A DNA stretch of 64,000 nucleotides, taken from Dermatophilus congolensis (lineage in GTDB: Bacteria > Actinomycetota > Actinomycetes > Actinomycetales > Dermatophilaceae). Below the pieces are notes generated by a model, which did no database searches, was not told the DNA's origin, and saw only the letters and a program-made list of their open reading frames with translations. Position numbers and translations under genes: made by a program. Within the stretch, counting starts at the first letter, position 1. Every line of letters starts with the position of its first letter. The stretch is taken from the NCBI RefSeq assembly GCF_900187045.1, contig NZ_LT906453.1, positions 2,294,001-2,358,000 of the forward strand. Direction: 5' to 3'. Below, in pieces: positions 1 through 9,781 of this stretch.

Positions 1-46
1 CCCGCAAGAAGAATCTCTCTTCGAGACAGTCTTTGAAGAGTATGTA

Positions 47-268
47 TCAGCGGTAGCGGAAAACGATACGGCCGCGGGATAGGTCATAGGGGCTGAGCTC
101 CACGACCACGCGGTCCTCAGGGAGGATCCTGATGTAGTGCTGGCGCATTTTCCCTGAAATATGAGCGAGAACTTTGTGTCCGTTGGTGAGCTCCACACGG
201 AAGTTCGCGTTAGGGAGCGCCTCCACCACGGTGCCCTCGATCTCGATGACTCCGTCCTTTTTAGCCAT
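47..268 (-). CDS. infA: Translation initiation factor IF-1
   Basis: A 73-residue single OB-fold (S1-like) protein that binds the 30S A site during initiation in the cytoplasm. The sequence starts [12 protein letters not shown] and ends GRIVFRYR, which is full length for the family. The reading frame is open for 29 more codons upstream, but the ATG at 268 is preceded by GTGGAGGAC, a good Shine-Dalgarno at proper distance, and gives the standard length. It follows map on the same strand after about 257 bases. In related genomes rpmJ, rpsM and rpsK follow; only 46 bases remain in this window and no further gene can be read there. Confidence 0.97.
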   Translation of the reverse strand: MAKKDGVIEIEGTVVEALPNANFRVELTNGHKVLAHISGKMRQHYIRILPEDRVVVELSPYDLSRGRIVFRYR

Positions 269-525
269 GTCCTCCACGATCCTGGTCATGTCATGCACTG
301 CACGACGATTGGCCACGCCGATCCCTCGGCGCGCTGTAGCTTCAGATACTTTCACTTACATCCAAACCGGACCGCAGCGTCTATACCTAGGTAGAGACAG
401 ACGCTTTACGACCACTTTGATCACTTAAGCAAGCGAGAGTATGAGCCAACAAGCAACCTTAATCCACTACCCCTAGTCATGGGAAATTCGACAGCCTCTC
501 CCACCAAGCAAGTAATTCTGAACAT

Positions 526-1371
526 TTATGCCAACGGACCAAATTGGGCACCTGTAGCTGCGCAGATCTCCAATCCCCCATCGAGCGCGGTAAGTACCCA
601 GATACCTTCAGAAGTGATAGCCACCGTGTGCTCAACATGGGCTGCGATGGACCCATCGATGGTGACTACCGTCCAGTCGTCGTCAAGAACCTTGTTGTCA
701 GGAGCACCTAGCGTAACCATCGGCTCAATAGCCAGCGTAGTACCCACGGTCAATTTGGGCCCCAGCTTGGCTGGCCGAAAATTAGGAACCCCTGGCGACA
801 TGTGCATTTCACGCCCGATGCCATGCCCCTCATAGTCTTCGACAATTCCATACTCGCCAATCTTTCGATGAAGAGCACTTTTTTCCAGAGACTCTTCGAC
901 CGCTCCCCCGATATCTCCGACTCTGTTCCCCGGGACCATCGCTGCGATACCAGACCACAAGGATCTAGAAGTATCATCAAGCAAATTTTTTACTTCAGGT
1001 TCGGCAGCATCATCCCCGCCGACGATAATCGATATCGCCGAGTCACCGTGCCAGCCATCCACTGCAGCTCCGCAGTCAATCGATACAAGTTCCCCCTCCT
1101 GGAGAACGCGATCACCGGGTATTCCATGAACTATTTCGCACCCCACACTCACACAAAGAGTGTGCCGATACCCAGGAACAAGCGGAAAAGAAGGAACAGC
1201 ATTTTGCGAGAGAATGTACTCTCTCGCAAAATCATCGAGTTCTCTAGTGGTAACTCCAGGCTTAACTGCCTCAGCTAGCTTTTCCAGAGTTCGACCAACA
1301 ACTAATCCAGCTTTCCGCATAGCAATAATTTGCTGCGGATTCTTTTTCTCAATTCGCTCACGGCCAAACAT
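526..1371 (-). CDS. map: Methionine aminopeptidase, type I
   Basis: A 281-residue cytoplasmic metalloprotease that removes the initiator methionine from nascent proteins. The metal ligands are visible: the two aspartates in SIDCG and GWHGDSA, the histidine in EGHGIGREMH, and the glutamates in AIEPM and HVEHTVAIT. The frame is open 36 codons further upstream, but that stretch runs through the hairpin behind adk. The ATG at 1371 has GGAG at a suitable distance, so it is preferred. It sits downstream of secY-adk as in most Gram-positive spc regions, but a strong hairpin lies between adk and map, so map may depend on read-through or its own promoter. Confidence 0.95.
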   Translation of the reverse strand: MFGRERIEKKNPQQIIAMRKAGLVVGRTLEKLAEAVKPGVTTRELDDFAREYILSQNAVPSFPLVPGYRHTLCVSVGCEIVHGIPGDRVLQEGELVSIDCGAAVDGWHGDSAISIIVGGDDAAEPEVKNLLDDTSRSLWSGIAAMVPGNRVGDIGGAVEESLEKSALHRKIGEYGIVEDYEGHGIGREMHMSPGVPNFRPAKLGPKLTVGTTLAIEPMVTLGAPDNKVLDDDWTVVTIDGSIAAHVEHTVAITSEGIWVLTALDGGLEICAATGAQFGPLA

Positions 1372-1414
1372 TTTTCTCCATCCCGATAATGATATATCTC
1401 TTAATCCACATAAA

Positions 1415-1447
1415 GATGCCCCACTTCGTGTCACGAAGTGGGGCATC
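1415..1447 (-). terminator. Perfect 16-bp hairpin between adk and map
   Basis: The arms 1415-1430 and 1432-1447 are perfect complements, with the tip around 1431. The hairpin starts nine bases after the adk stop codon. On the minus strand it is followed by TTTATG, a weak U-tract. It is probably a partial terminator or RNA-stabilising hairpin at the end of the secY-adk message, and it lies in the map leader. Confidence 0.65.
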
Positions 1448-1456
1448 TCACCGAAA

Positions 1457-2032
1457 TCACTCGGAATAAAGCGGTTCAAGCGCCTCTTGAATGCGTGTAG
1501 CTACTTCTTCAACTCCACCCATACCGTAAACCTGCACCAGCAATTCACGGTCATCGTAAATTTCCGTCAAAGGCGCAGTTTGCTGTGCGTAAACCTTCAG
1601 GCGTTCACGAATAACGGGCTCAGTGTCATCTGACCGCCCTTCGATTTCTGCACGTTTCAACAGACGCTCGACTACGGCATCTTCATCGACAACGAGCTCG
1701 AGAACGCAATCGAGTTTCTCGCCTCGCTCCTTAAGGTACTCATCCAGAACCTCCACCTGAGCAGTCGTCCGTGGGTACCCATCGAGCAAGAAACCTTTTT
1801 GAGCATCTTCGCGAGCAAGCCGCTCAAAAAGCATGGCATTAGTAATCTCGTCAGAGACATACTGCCCGGAAGCTAGAACCTGTTGAACCTGCTTGCCGAG
1901 CTCAGTTTGTTCCGCAATATTTTCGCGGAACATGTTTCCCGTGGATATAACCGGAATGCCGAAACTTTCCGCAATGCCTGCAGCCTGGGTGCCTTTACCG
2001 GCGCCCGGTGCCCCCAAAATGATGATCCTCAT
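1457..2032 (-). CDS. adk: Adenylate kinase
   Basis: A 191-residue cytoplasmic enzyme that interconverts ATP + AMP and 2 ADP. The P-loop GAPGAGKGT is at residues 7-15, the AMP-binding STGNMFR follows, and FLLDGYPRT is near residue 85. The lid is short (around RAEIEGRSDD) and lacks the zinc-binding cysteines, as in actinobacterial short-form enzymes. The start codon overlaps the secY stop in ATGA, so it is translationally coupled to secY. Confidence 0.97.
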   Translation of the reverse strand: MRIIILGAPGAGKGTQAAGIAESFGIPVISTGNMFRENIAEQTELGKQVQQVLASGQYVSDEITNAMLFERLAREDAQKGFLLDGYPRTTAQVEVLDEYLKERGEKLDCVLELVVDEDAVVERLLKRAEIEGRSDDTEPVIRERLKVYAQQTAPLTEIYDDRELLVQVYGMGGVEEVATRIQEALEPLYSE

Positions 2033-3348
2033 GAACGCAAAAGCCCTTCGTAATGGTGTTGCTTGAGACGGGACTCAATCTGTTTCACCGTTTCAAGTCC
2101 CACGCCGACCATAATCAGAATTGACGTCCCACCGAAAGGGAAGTTCTGATTTGCCTGAATTGTGGCTAGTGCAATCAATGGGATTAGAGCCAAGATAGAC
2201 AAGTACAGCGCACCGACGACCGTGATCCGGTTCACCACATACGACAAGTACTGCGCCGTTGGACGTCCGGCTCGAATACCTGGAATAAATCCACCAAACT
2301 TCTTCATGTTGTCTGCAACTTCTTCGGTATTAAAGCTGATCGCAACATAGAAGAACGTGAAGAACAAAATGAGGCTTGTGTAAATAGCCATATACCATGG
2401 GCTATCCCCACGCACAAGATGCGTAGAAACCCAGAGCACCCATTCAGGCGGGTTCGGGTTACCTTGCTGGAATTGAACAGCAAGCCCGGGGAGTGCGAGC
2501 AATGACGAGGCGAAAATAACCGGGATAACATTGGCCTGGTTAATTTTGAGAGGAATGTAAGTCGAAGTTCCTCCGTAGACGCGGCGCCCGATCATACGTT
2601 TTGCATACTGAACAGGAATTCGACGCTGACACTGCTCGACAAAAACAACAACAGCGATAATCGCGAGGCCCATAAGGATGATCAAGAAAAAGACATCCCA
2701 ACGTCCTTGCTGCTGCTGCACACTCCACAGCGAGCTGGGGAACCCTGCTGCAATAGAGGTGAAGATAAGCAACGACATTCCGTTGCCGACGCCTTTTTCG
2801 GTAATTAATTCACCAAGCCACATAACAAGACCGGTACCAGCAGTCATTGTCAACACAGACAGGGCGGCATTCAGGAATGTATCGTCGACAAGGATATTTT
2901 GACAGTTAGACCCAGGGAACAAAGTGGAGGGGTTCCTGGCGAAGGTTATAAAGGTCGAAGACTGCAGAATAGCCAGACCAATAGTCAAATATCTTGTATA
3001 TTGCGTCAGTTTTGACTGACCAGTCTGCCCCTCCTGCTTTAAAGTTTCAAACTTGGGAATTACAACAGTTAACAATTGAACAATAATGCTTGCCGTAATA
3101 TACGGCATGATTCCCAGTGCGAAAATAGAAAGCTGTAGAAGAGCTCCACCGCTAAATAGGTTCGCCATTCCTAAAAGCGCATTTCCTCCATGCGCTGAAT
3201 TAGGTTGACACTGCTTAATAGCGGTATAGCTGACACCAGGCGTCGGGATGTGTGACCCGAGCCTAAAGATAGCCATGATGAACACGGTCAAGAGCAACCT
3301 GTTCCGGAGCTCAGGCGTACGAAAAGCCCGAACGAGGGTGGTTATCAC
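2029..3348 (-). CDS. secY: Protein translocase subunit SecY
   Basis: The 439-residue channel subunit of the SecYEG translocon, with ten membrane segments. Typical signatures include GSHIPTPGV in the first periplasmic region and EKGVGNGMSLLIF in the middle. The frame extends 29 codons upstream, but the GTG at 3348 follows GGGAGGCTTT and yields a normal N-terminus (ITTLVRAFRTPELRNR), so it is chosen. secY is split from rplO by about 275 bases containing a strong terminator, so it is likely transcribed with adk from its own promoter. Its partner secE lies at the other end of the superblock. Confidence 0.96.
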   Translation of the reverse strand: MITTLVRAFRTPELRNRLLLTVFIMAIFRLGSHIPTPGVSYTAIKQCQPNSAHGGNALLGMANLFSGGALLQLSIFALGIMPYITASIIVQLLTVVIPKFETLKQEGQTGQSKLTQYTRYLTIGLAILQSSTFITFARNPSTLFPGSNCQNILVDDTFLNAALSVLTMTAGTGLVMWLGELITEKGVGNGMSLLIFTSIAAGFPSSLWSVQQQQGRWDVFFLIILMGLAIIAVVVFVEQCQRRIPVQYAKRMIGRRVYGGTSTYIPLKINQANVIPVIFASSLLALPGLAVQFQQGNPNPPEWVLWVSTHLVRGDSPWYMAIYTSLILFFTFFYVAISFNTEEVADNMKKFGGFIPGIRAGRPTAQYLSYVVNRITVVGALYLSILALIPLIALATIQANQNFPFGGTSILIMVGVGLETVKQIESRLKQHHYEGLLRS

Positions 3349-3552
3349 AAAGCCTCCCACTGGCGCGTGTGGCGGTGCATGCCGCGAACCTGTCCCGACC
3401 ATGCGCACGTGCGGTGTTGTACGAACACCGTACAACGTATTGTCATCAAAGGTTTTGGGGCGGTAGACCCCGTCGCGACAATAGCACTTCTACCTAAGTG
3501 CACTAGTAGCGACATGTCATCGACCGTTTACAGGATGCTCCGCTCCAATGAA

Positions 3553-3598
3553 AACGAAGGATGGAGACCCCTGAGACTAGGGATCCCCATCCTTCGTT
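3553..3598 (-). terminator. Terminator after rplO
   Basis: Arms 3553-3564 and 3587-3598 are 12-bp perfect complements, with a smaller inner CCCT/AGGG pairing. On the minus strand the hairpin is followed by GTTTTCATT. It lies 25 bases after the rplO stop and closes the S10-spc transcript before secY. The rest of the gap (3349-3552) should hold the secY promoter, but I could not identify convincing hexamers. Confidence 0.8.
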
Positions 3599-3623
3599 AA
3601 TCGATTAGCTACAAAGCTAAGAA

Positions 3624-4094
3624 TCAAGCACCCAGGATGTTCACGGAACCGCCTGCAGCCTCAATCTTGCTCTTCGCCGCGCCAGAAACCTTGTGAGCAG
3701 TGACGTTTACCTTGACGGAAATTTCGCCATCGCCCAAAACCTTCACAAGGCTCTTGGAGCGAACTGCACCCTTAGCCACGAGGTCCTCAACTGTGACGTC
3801 GCCGCCCTCGGGGAACAAAGCTTCAATGCGGTCCAGGTTTACAACCTGGTACTCCACGCGGTTACGGTTCGTAAAGCCGCGCAGTTTCGGAAGGCGCATG
3901 TGAAGTGGCATCTGGCCACCCTCGAAGCGCTCCGGAACCTGGTAACGAGCTTTCGTACCTTTAGTACCACGACCAGCGGTTTTACCCTTGCTGGCTTCAC
4001 CACGACCAACTCGCGTGCGAGCGGTCTTGGCGCCAGGGGCCGGACGCAACTCGTGAACGCGAAGCGGCATGCTTTCGTTCGTCTCGTCTGCCAC
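3624..4094 (-). CDS. rplO: 50S ribosomal protein L15
   Basis: A 156-residue large-subunit assembly protein that binds 23S rRNA. The basic N-terminal arm has the glycine-rich signature [17 protein letters not shown] and is followed by the folded domain ending VNILGA. The start is GTG. It is the last gene of the spc operon here, three bases after rpmD, with a terminator directly downstream. Confidence 0.97.
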   Translation of the reverse strand: MADETNESMPLRVHELRPAPGAKTARTRVGRGEASKGKTAGRGTKGTKARYQVPERFEGGQMPLHMRLPKLRGFTNRNRVEYQVVNLDRIEALFPEGGDVTVEDLVAKGAVRSKSLVKVLGDGEISVKVNVTAHKVSGAAKSKIEAAGGSVNILGA

Positions 4095-4096
4095 GA

Positions 4097-4279
4097 TCAG
4101 TTAACCTCCTCGACGGTCACGAGATGGGCGACGGTACGCACCATCCCGCGCACTTCGGGACGGTCCTCGCGCAGCACAGACTGACCGATACGGTGCAATC
4201 CAAGGGTGCGGAGGGTGTCCTTCTGGTTCTGCTTAGCTCCCACAACACCACGTGTCTGGGTCACTTTGAGCTGAGCCAT
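4097..4279 (-). CDS. rpmD: 50S ribosomal protein L30
   Basis: A 60-residue protein ([14 protein letters not shown]... ending VTVEEVN), the usual length for bacterial L30. A GTG lies immediately before the ATG at 4279. The ATG is preferred because it gives the standard N-terminus and overlaps the rpsE stop in TGATG. It sits between rpsE and rplO, as in all spc operons that encode L30. Confidence 0.95.
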   Translation of the reverse strand: MAQLKVTQTRGVVGAKQNQKDTLRTLGLHRIGQSVLREDRPEVRGMVRTVAHLVTVEEVN

Positions 4280-4911
4280 CACGCCCCCGTCCCTGCCGCA
4301 CGAGCACGCAACAAAGCGGCGGGTGCGACATCTTCAAGAGGAAGCCCACGACGTGCCGCAACCGACTCCGGACGCTCGAGGCCCTTCAGCGCAGCCACGG
4401 TGGCATGAACGATGTTGATCGAGTTGTCCGAGCCAAGCGATTTGCTCAGCACGTCCTGAATTCCTGCGCACTCAAGAACAGCGCGCACCGGCCCACCAGC
4501 GATAACACCAGTACCGGGCGCAGCGGGACGCAGAAGCACTACGCCAGCAGCGTCCTCACCCTGAACGGGGTGAGGAATGGTGCCCTGGATACGCGGAACG
4601 CGGAAGAACGACTTTTTGGCTGCCTCTACGCCCTTAGCGATTGCCGTGGGAACCTCTTTGGCTTTGCCATAACCGACACCCACGGTGCCGTCACCGTCAC
4701 CGACGACCACGAGAGCGGTGAAGCTGAAGCGACGACCACCCTTCACAACCTTGGCAACACGGTTAATCGTTACGACACGCTCCAGGAATTGGCTGCGCTC
4801 GTCATTCTGGTTGTTGTTTTGCCGGCGGTTATCGCGGTCACGACGGTCGCGACCGCTGCCTGCACGTTCAGAGCCGCCTTGCTCGGCTCCGCGGCGCTGG
4901 GGTCCAGCCAT
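4279..4911 (-). CDS. rpsE: 30S ribosomal protein S5
   Basis: A 210-residue small-subunit protein involved in decoding accuracy. It has an N-terminal Arg/Gly/Asn-rich extension of about 40 residues, then the double-stranded-RNA-binding fold ([20 protein letters not shown]) and the glycine-rich [17 protein letters not shown] loop. The C-terminus is alanine-rich. It lies 52 bases after rplR and overlaps rpmD by one base. Confidence 0.97.
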   Translation of the reverse strand: MAGPQRRGAEQGGSERAGSGRDRRDRDNRRQNNNQNDERSQFLERVVTINRVAKVVKGGRRFSFTALVVVGDGDGTVGVGYGKAKEVPTAIAKGVEAAKKSFFRVPRIQGTIPHPVQGEDAAGVVLLRPAAPGTGVIAGGPVRAVLECAGIQDVLSKSLGSDNSINIVHATVAALKGLERPESVAARRGLPLEDVAPAALLRARAAGTGA

Positions 4912-4963
4912 CAGACGCTCTCCTTTTCACCAGTCTTCGTGAACATGCTCGTTCGTGCAGTCA

Positions 4964-5347
4964 TCACAGCTCCAGACCGCCCTCGCGTGCACCTTCGGCG
5001 ATCGCGGCAACGCGACCCGTGTAACGGTTACCGCCACGGTCAAACACTACTGTGTCAATGCCTGCAGCCTTGGCGCGAGCAGCGACGAGTTCACCGACTC
5101 GCTTAGCCTTAGCGGTTTTGTCTCCGTCAAATGCACGCAGGTCTGCTTCCATGGTCGAAGCGGACGCAAGGGTGTGCCCAACGCCATCATCGATAACCTG
5201 AACGAACATGTGACGCGTGGAGCGTGTGACCACCAAGCGAGGACGCTCAGCGGTGCCGGCGAGGTGCTTGCGAAGACGCGCGTGGCGACGTGCCCGAGCG
5301 TCGGCTTTACTCTTGCCGCGCTTAATGATCTTGCCAGTGCCTGCCAT
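4964..5347 (-). CDS. rplR: 50S ribosomal protein L18
   Basis: A 127-residue 5S-rRNA-binding protein with a basic N-terminus ([18 protein letters not shown]) and the conserved C-terminal [21 protein letters not shown]. Full length; three bases separate it from rplF upstream. Confidence 0.97.
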   Translation of the reverse strand: MAGTGKIIKRGKSKADARARRHARLRKHLAGTAERPRLVVTRSTRHMFVQVIDDGVGHTLASASTMEADLRAFDGDKTAKAKRVGELVAARAKAAGIDTVVFDRGGNRYTGRVAAIAEGAREGGLEL

Positions 5348-5350
5348 CGC

Positions 5351-5890
5351 TTACTTACCAGCCTTTCCGACCTTGCGGCGGATCTGCTCGCCTGCGTAGC
5401 GAACACCCTTGCCTTTATACGGCTCCGGCGGACGGATTTTGCGGATGTTTGCTGCAGTCTCGCCTACGAGCTGCTTATCGATACCCGAAACCGAGAACCG
5501 GGTCGGAGTCTCGACGGCAAAAGTGATGCCCTCCGGCGGTTCAACAACGACCGGGTGGCTGAAACCGAGAGCAAACTCAAGGTTGCTGCCCTTAGCCAAT
5601 ACACGGTAACCGGTGCCATAGATTTCCAGTTTTTTCTGGTAACCCTCGGTCACACCGATAACCATGTTCTGGATGAGCGAGCGGGTCAGACCGTGGAGAG
5701 CACGGTTGTCACGCTCGTCATTGGGACGCGAAACGCTGATGCTGCCATCCTCGTCACGCACAACAGTGATGGGCTCAGAAACAGTGAGGGAAAGCTCACC
5801 CTTAGAACCTTTAACTGCAATGTCCTGTCCGTTGATCGTCACGTCAACGCCGTTAGGAACGGAGATCGGAAGTCGTCCGATTCGAGACAT
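5351..5890 (-). CDS. rplF: 50S ribosomal protein L6
   Basis: A 179-residue protein of two tandem alpha/beta domains, bound near the GTPase-associated region of 23S rRNA. The signature [14 protein letters not shown] is present near residue 155. The ATG at 5890 follows GGAAGGAGG. It lies 18 bases after rpsH. Confidence 0.97.
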   Translation of the reverse strand: MSRIGRLPISVPNGVDVTINGQDIAVKGSKGELSLTVSEPITVVRDEDGSISVSRPNDERDNRALHGLTRSLIQNMVIGVTEGYQKKLEIYGTGYRVLAKGSNLEFALGFSHPVVVEPPEGITFAVETPTRFSVSGIDKQLVGETAANIRKIRPPEPYKGKGVRYAGEQIRRKVGKAGK

Positions 5891-5908
5891 TCTTCGTACC
5901 TCCTTCCG

Positions 5909-6307
5909 TTACCAGACGTAGGCGAGGACTTCCCCACCCACACCCTTCGCTTCGGCCTGACGGTCAGTCAGCAACCCGGACGAGGTCGAAATAATCGCCA
6001 CGCCGAGGCCACCGAGCACCTTGGGCAGGTTGGTGGATTTTGCGTATACGCGCAATCCAGGCTTGCTCACTCGTCGAACACCCGAGATGGAGCGTTCGCG
6101 GTTGGGGCCGTACTTGAGCTCGATAGTGAGCGTCTTTCCGACCTCTGCATCCTCAAGTTTCCAGTCTGCGATGTAACCCTCGGTTTTGAGGATTTCCGCG
6201 ATGTTGGACTTGAGCTTCGAAGACGGCATGGACACTACGTCGTGGTGCGCCGAGTTGGCGTTCCTGACGCGGGTCAGCATGTCCGCAATCGGATCTGTCA
6301 TCGTCAT
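5909..6307 (-). CDS. rpsH: 30S ribosomal protein S8
   Basis: A 132-residue primary 16S rRNA-binding protein and, in E. coli, the translational regulator of the spc operon. The N-terminus [17 protein letters not shown] and C-terminal [12 protein letters not shown] are typical. The first ATG has GGAGAG at a good distance; starting at the second ATG would drop two residues. The 98-base spacer to rpsN contains a small GC-rich stem and no other gene. Confidence 0.97.
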   Translation of the reverse strand: MTMTDPIADMLTRVRNANSAHHDVVSMPSSKLKSNIAEILKTEGYIADWKLEDAEVGKTLTIELKYGPNRERSISGVRRVSKPGLRVYAKSTNLPKVLGGLGVAIISTSSGLLTDRQAEAKGVGGEVLAYVW

Positions 6308-6405
6308 TTGGGCTCTCCGCCCTTCCTCACCGGGGTTTCGCCTCCCGCCTTTTGCGGGGCCGACCTACGGTGTAGAAGTCTTCGTCTCGTTGAGGTCCGG
6401 TCTAC

Positions 6406-6591
6406 TTACCAGCTGCTCTTGGTGACTCCGGGAAGCTCACCACGGTGAGCCATCTCACGGAAGCACACACGGCAAAGCCCGAACTTGCGGTAAACCGAGT
6501 GGGGACGGCCACACCTCTGGCAACGGGTGTAAGCGCGAACTTTGAACTTCGGTTTGCTATCCGCTTTGTTGATCAGTGCCGTTTTCGCCAC
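6406..6591 (-). CDS. rpsN: 30S ribosomal protein S14, zinc-binding (C+) form
   Basis: A 61-residue type-Z S14. The zinc knuckle CxxC...CxxC is intact at residues 24, 27, 40 and 43 ([20 protein letters not shown]). The C-terminus GVTKSSW is identical to that of the cysteine-free 101-residue S14 at 55087-55392, so the genome has a C+/C- pair. GTG start; rplE lies three bases upstream. Confidence 0.97.
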   Translation of the reverse strand: MAKTALINKADSKPKFKVRAYTRCQRCGRPHSVYRKFGLCRVCFREMAHRGELPGVTKSSW

Positions 6592-6593
6592 TA

Positions 6594-7154
6594 TTAGTTC
6601 TCCTTAAAAGGGAACCCAAGCTGGCGAAGAAGCGCGCGGCCTTCGTCATCGGTCTTCGCGGTAGTGACAAGCGTGATGTCCATACCACGAACGTGGTCAA
6701 TCGAGTCAGGGTCAATTTCATAAAACATTGACTGCTCGGTAAGACCAAACGTGTAGTTACCGTTGCCATCGAACTGCTTTCCAGAAAGCCCGCGGAAGTC
6801 ACGGATTCGGGGAAGGGCAACGGTCACCAGGCGGTCGACGAACTCCCACATGCGGTCACCGCGAAGAGTGACGTGGGCGCCAATCGGCATACCTTCACGC
6901 AGTTTGAACTGCGCAATGGACTTGCGAGCACGAGTCACAACAGGCTTTTGACCTGTAATGGCTGCAAGGTCACGAACGGCACCTTCAATGCGCTTGCTAT
7001 CTTTTGCAGCTTCACCAACACCCATGTTGACGACGACCTTGGTAAGGCCAGGAATCAACATAACGTTGGAGTAACCGAATTCTTTGTTCAGAGCGTCACG
7101 AATTTCTTCGCGGTAACGCGTCTTAAGACGGGGCGTGATCATCGTTTCGCTCAT
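6594..7154 (-). CDS. rplE: 50S ribosomal protein L5
   Basis: A 186-residue 5S-rRNA-binding protein of the central protuberance. The signature [17 protein letters not shown] is near residues 33-49 and [20 protein letters not shown] near 120. The ATG overlaps the rplX stop by one base. Confidence 0.97.
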   Translation of the reverse strand: MSETMITPRLKTRYREEIRDALNKEFGYSNVMLIPGLTKVVVNMGVGEAAKDSKRIEGAVRDLAAITGQKPVVTRARKSIAQFKLREGMPIGAHVTLRGDRMWEFVDRLVTVALPRIRDFRGLSGKQFDGNGNYTFGLTEQSMFYEIDPDSIDHVRGMDITLVTTAKTDDEGRALLRQLGFPFKEN

Positions 7155-7513
7155 CAGATGTCCTTCCCGGAACGCACTGCAACGCGCACACGAACGGTCT
7201 TCTCGCGACCGTTGCGCTCGACCTTTTCTGTGCGCATGCGCACACGGGTCGGCTTGTTAGTTTCGGGGTCAACCAAAGCCACGTTGCTCACGTGAATCGG
7301 GGCTTCAACCGTCACGATTCCAGCTGCGCGGTTCGTTCCTGCAGCTGCGCGCTGGTGCTTAGTTACTCGGTTGATGCCTTCGACTAGCACACGGTTAGTG
7401 TCGGGGAAGACCGCGATAACCTTGCCTTGCTTGCCTCGGTCGCCACCTTTGTCCTGTTTACGACCAGTGATGACCTGAACCAGATCACCCTTTTTGATCT
7501 TCATGTTGGCCAT
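7154..7513 (-). CDS. rplX: 50S ribosomal protein L24
   Basis: A 119-residue assembly initiator with an N-terminal KOW motif ([21 protein letters not shown]). The start at 7513 is three codons before the canonical MKIKKGD and has GGAGG eleven bases upstream, which fits better than the inner ATG. It lies between rplN and rplE. Confidence 0.96.
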   Translation of the reverse strand: MANMKIKKGDLVQVITGRKQDKGGDRGKQGKVIAVFPDTNRVLVEGINRVTKHQRAAAGTNRAAGIVTVEAPIHVSNVALVDPETNKPTRVRMRTEKVERNGREKTVRVRVAVRSGKDI

Positions 7514-7516
7514 GGG

Positions 7517-7885
7517 TTACAGCACCTCCGGGGCCAGCGAGATGATCTTCATAAATTTCTTTTCACGTAGTTCACGGCCAACCGGACCGAAAATACGCGT
7601 ACCGCGGGGCTCACCGTCGTTCTTTAGGATGACTGCCGCGTTCTCGTCGAACTTGATGTAGCTCCCGTCAATACGACGGCGTTCTTTCTTGGTACGCACG
7701 ATAACGGCCTTGACTACATCACCCTTTTTGACGTTTCCGCCGGGGATTGCGTCCTTGACCGAGGCAACGATGATGTCGCCAATGCCGGCGTAACGTCGAC
7801 CCGAACCGCCGAGAACACGGATGCACAGAATTTCCTTGGCACCGGTGTTGTCAGCGACACGAAGTCGCGACTCCTGCTGGATCAC
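7517..7885 (-). CDS. rplN: 50S ribosomal protein L14
   Basis: A 122-residue protein of the bridge region with the typical [18 protein letters not shown] start and [14 protein letters not shown] centre. GTG start. It is separated from rpsQ by 141 bases that contain a large hairpin; these two genes are usually closer. Confidence 0.97.
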   Translation of the reverse strand: MIQQESRLRVADNTGAKEILCIRVLGGSGRRYAGIGDIIVASVKDAIPGGNVKKGDVVKAVIVRTKKERRRIDGSYIKFDENAAVILKNDGEPRGTRIFGPVGRELREKKFMKIISLAPEVL

Positions 7886-7911
7886 TTCTCACTCCTGTCG
7901 TCGCGCCGGTT

Positions 7912-7951
7912 CTCACCGCGCCCGCTCCTTAATGAACGGGCGCTGGGTGAG
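7912..7951 (-). promoter_or_regulatory. Hairpin in the rpsQ-rplN spacer
   Basis: The segments 7912-7924 and 7937-7951 pair as CTCACC+GCGCCCG with CGGGCGC+GGTGAG, leaving a small bulge and a 12-base loop. No U-tract follows in either direction, so it is more likely an RNA stability or processing element, or a protein-binding structure inside the S10-spc message, than a terminator. Confidence 0.5.
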
Positions 7952-8026
7952 CCTTGCGGAACGGATTGTGGTCTAGGTGACGGATTCGGTTGTGCTCTTG
8001 CTCTTCCGAACCGCCGAACGAGCCTC

Positions 8027-8308
8027 TTACTTGGCGCGCTCGAGAATTTCGACAACGCGCCAACGCTTTGTGGCAGACAGCGGACGTGTTTCCATCAGGA
8101 GGACACGGTCGCCAACGCCACAGTTGTTGGTCTCGTCGTGGGCCTTGAGTCGCTTCGTGCGACGCATGACCTTGCTGTAGAGGGCGTGCTTGACGCGGTC
8201 CTCAACCTCGACCACGACAGTCTTGTCCATTTTGTCGCTGACCACGTAACCGCGGGCGGTTTTACGGTAGTTGCGCTCAGTAGTGGTGTTCGCTTCGGTC
8301 ACGGTCAC
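8027..8308 (-). CDS. rpsQ: 30S ribosomal protein S17
   Basis: A 93-residue primary 16S rRNA-binding protein with an OB fold ([18 protein letters not shown]) and the [15 protein letters not shown] signature. The GTG start overlaps the rpmC stop as GTGA, indicating translational coupling. Confidence 0.96.
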   Translation of the reverse strand: MTVTEANTTTERNYRKTARGYVVSDKMDKTVVVEVEDRVKHALYSKVMRRTKRLKAHDETNNCGVGDRVLLMETRPLSATKRWRVVEILERAK

Positions 8309-8541
8309 TCACTCGCCTTCTCGACACCGATGTTCAGCTCACGCTCACGCATGATCGTGTAGATCCGCGCAATGTCCTTTCGGACCGCCCGTAGGCGACC
8401 GTTGTTCTCAAGCTGGCCCGTGGCTGACTGGAACCGGAGGTTGAACAGCTCTGCCTTAGCTTTGCGGAGCTCCTCGACCAGGGCGTCATCCGCCATGTCA
8501 CGGAGCTTGTCAACAGCGAGGTCTTTGCTTCCAACTGCCAT
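8305..8541 (-). CDS. rpmC: 50S ribosomal protein L29
   Basis: A 78-residue two-helix protein at the exit-tunnel rim. The [22 protein letters not shown] segment is diagnostic. It overlaps rplP at its start and rpsQ at its end. Confidence 0.95.
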   Translation of the reverse strand: MAVGSKDLAVDKLRDMADDALVEELRKAKAELFNLRFQSATGQLENNGRLRAVRKDIARIYTIMRERELNIGVEKASE

Positions 8542-8960
8542 CAGACGTCCCCTCCTTCACGCATAACGAAGCGGCACTTCATCGGCAGCTTGTGCATTGC
8601 TAGACGCATGGCTTCACGCGCCACGGGCTCAGAAACACCGGAAAGCTCGAACAAAACGTGCCCCGGCTTAACGTTGGCGACCCACCACTCTGGTGACCCC
8701 TTACCAGAACCCATTCGGGTTTCAGCAGGTTTCTTGGTGAGGGGACGATCTGGGTAAATGTTGATCCAGACCTTTCCGCCACGCTTGATGTAGCGGGTCA
8801 TAGCGATACGCGCAGACTCGATCTGGCGGTTGGTTACGTAAGCAGGCGCCAAGGCCTGAATACCGAAGTCACCAAATGCAACCTGCGTCCCGCCTTTAGC
8901 GCCGCCAGAGCGCTTCGGGTGGTGCTGCTTGCGGTGCTTGACTCGACGAGGAATCAACAT
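8541..8960 (-). CDS. rplP: 50S ribosomal protein L16
   Basis: A 139-residue protein near the peptidyl-transferase centre and A site. The N-terminus [15 protein letters not shown] and the [17 protein letters not shown] signature are present. It overlaps rpsC upstream and rpmC downstream by one base each. Confidence 0.97.
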   Translation of the reverse strand: MLIPRRVKHRKQHHPKRSGGAKGGTQVAFGDFGIQALAPAYVTNRQIESARIAMTRYIKRGGKVWINIYPDRPLTKKPAETRMGSGKGSPEWWVANVKPGHVLFELSGVSEPVAREAMRLAMHKLPMKCRFVMREGGDV

Positions 8961-9781
8961 CAGGCATCAGCTCCCTCGCTGGCCGGAGCCGCGCTCTGTT
9001 CTGGAGCGTTGCTGGCAGCAGCGTTCTCGTTGCGGTTCCCACGACCTGCGCGGTCGCCACGACGGCCACGGCCGGGACGCTCGCCACGGCCACCACGGCT
9101 CGAGCGGCCGCTGGAGTTGGCCTGCTGAGCAGCCAGTTCACGCGCAGTGAGGTCACCCTTGTAGATCCACACCTTTACACCGATGCGACCAAAGGTGGTA
9201 CGGGCCTCATAGAAGCCGTAGTCAATGTTGGCGCGAAGCGTGTGAAGCGGTACACGTCCTTCGCGGTAGAACTCCGTACGGCTCATCTCCGCGCCACCCA
9301 AACGGCCAGAGACCTGAACCCGGATTCCCTTTGCACCAGAGCGAAGCGATCCCTGCATTCCCTTACGCATAGCGCGCCGGAAAGACACTCGTGCACTCAA
9401 CTGCTCAGCAATTCCCTGGGCGACCAACTGGGCGTCCATGTCGGGGTTCTTGACCTCAAGAATATTGAGCTGAACCTGCTTGCCTGTGAGCTTTTCGAGC
9501 TTGCCACGAATACGCTCAGCCTCTGCGCCGCGGCGCCCAATAACGATTCCGGGGCGAGCAGTGTGGATGTCAACACGTACACGGTCACGCGTACGTTCGA
9601 TCTGCACCTTGCTTACACCTGCACGTTCCAGGCCTTCAGAAAGAAGACGACGAATTTCGACGTCCTCTTTCACAAAGTCACGGTAACGCTGACCACTCTT
9701 GGTGGAGTCAGCGAACCAGCGGCTCGAGTGTTCGGTAGTGATACCGAGACGGAATCCGTTCGGGTTTACTTTTTGACCCAT
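8960..9781 (-). CDS. rpsC: 30S ribosomal protein S3
   Basis: A 273-residue protein at the mRNA entry channel. A KH domain ([17 protein letters not shown]) is followed by the C-terminal domain ([26 protein letters not shown]). Residues from about 225 form an extension, first Arg/Gly-rich ([20 protein letters not shown]) and then Ala/Glu-rich. Such tails are common in actinobacterial S3. It overlaps rplV and rplP by one base each. Confidence 0.97.
   Translation of the reverse strand: MGQKVNPNGFRLGITTEHSSRWFADSTKSGQRYRDFVKEDVEIRRLLSEGLERAGVSKVQIERTRDRVRVDIHTARPGIVIGRRGAEAERIRGKLEKLTGKQVQLNILEVKNPDMDAQLVAQGIAEQLSARVSFRRAMRKGMQGSLRSGAKGIRVQVSGRLGGAEMSRTEFYREGRVPLHTLRANIDYGFYEARTTFGRIGVKVWIYKGDLTARELAAQQANSSGRSSRGGRGERPGRGRRGDRAGRGNRNENAAASNAPEQSAAPASEGADA

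Noticed and set aside
4955-6448. A 497-codon open frame on the plus strand across rplR, rplF and rpsH
   Set aside because: It is antisense to four well-supported ribosomal protein genes and has no recognisable family. Long antisense frames are expected in GC-rich genes.
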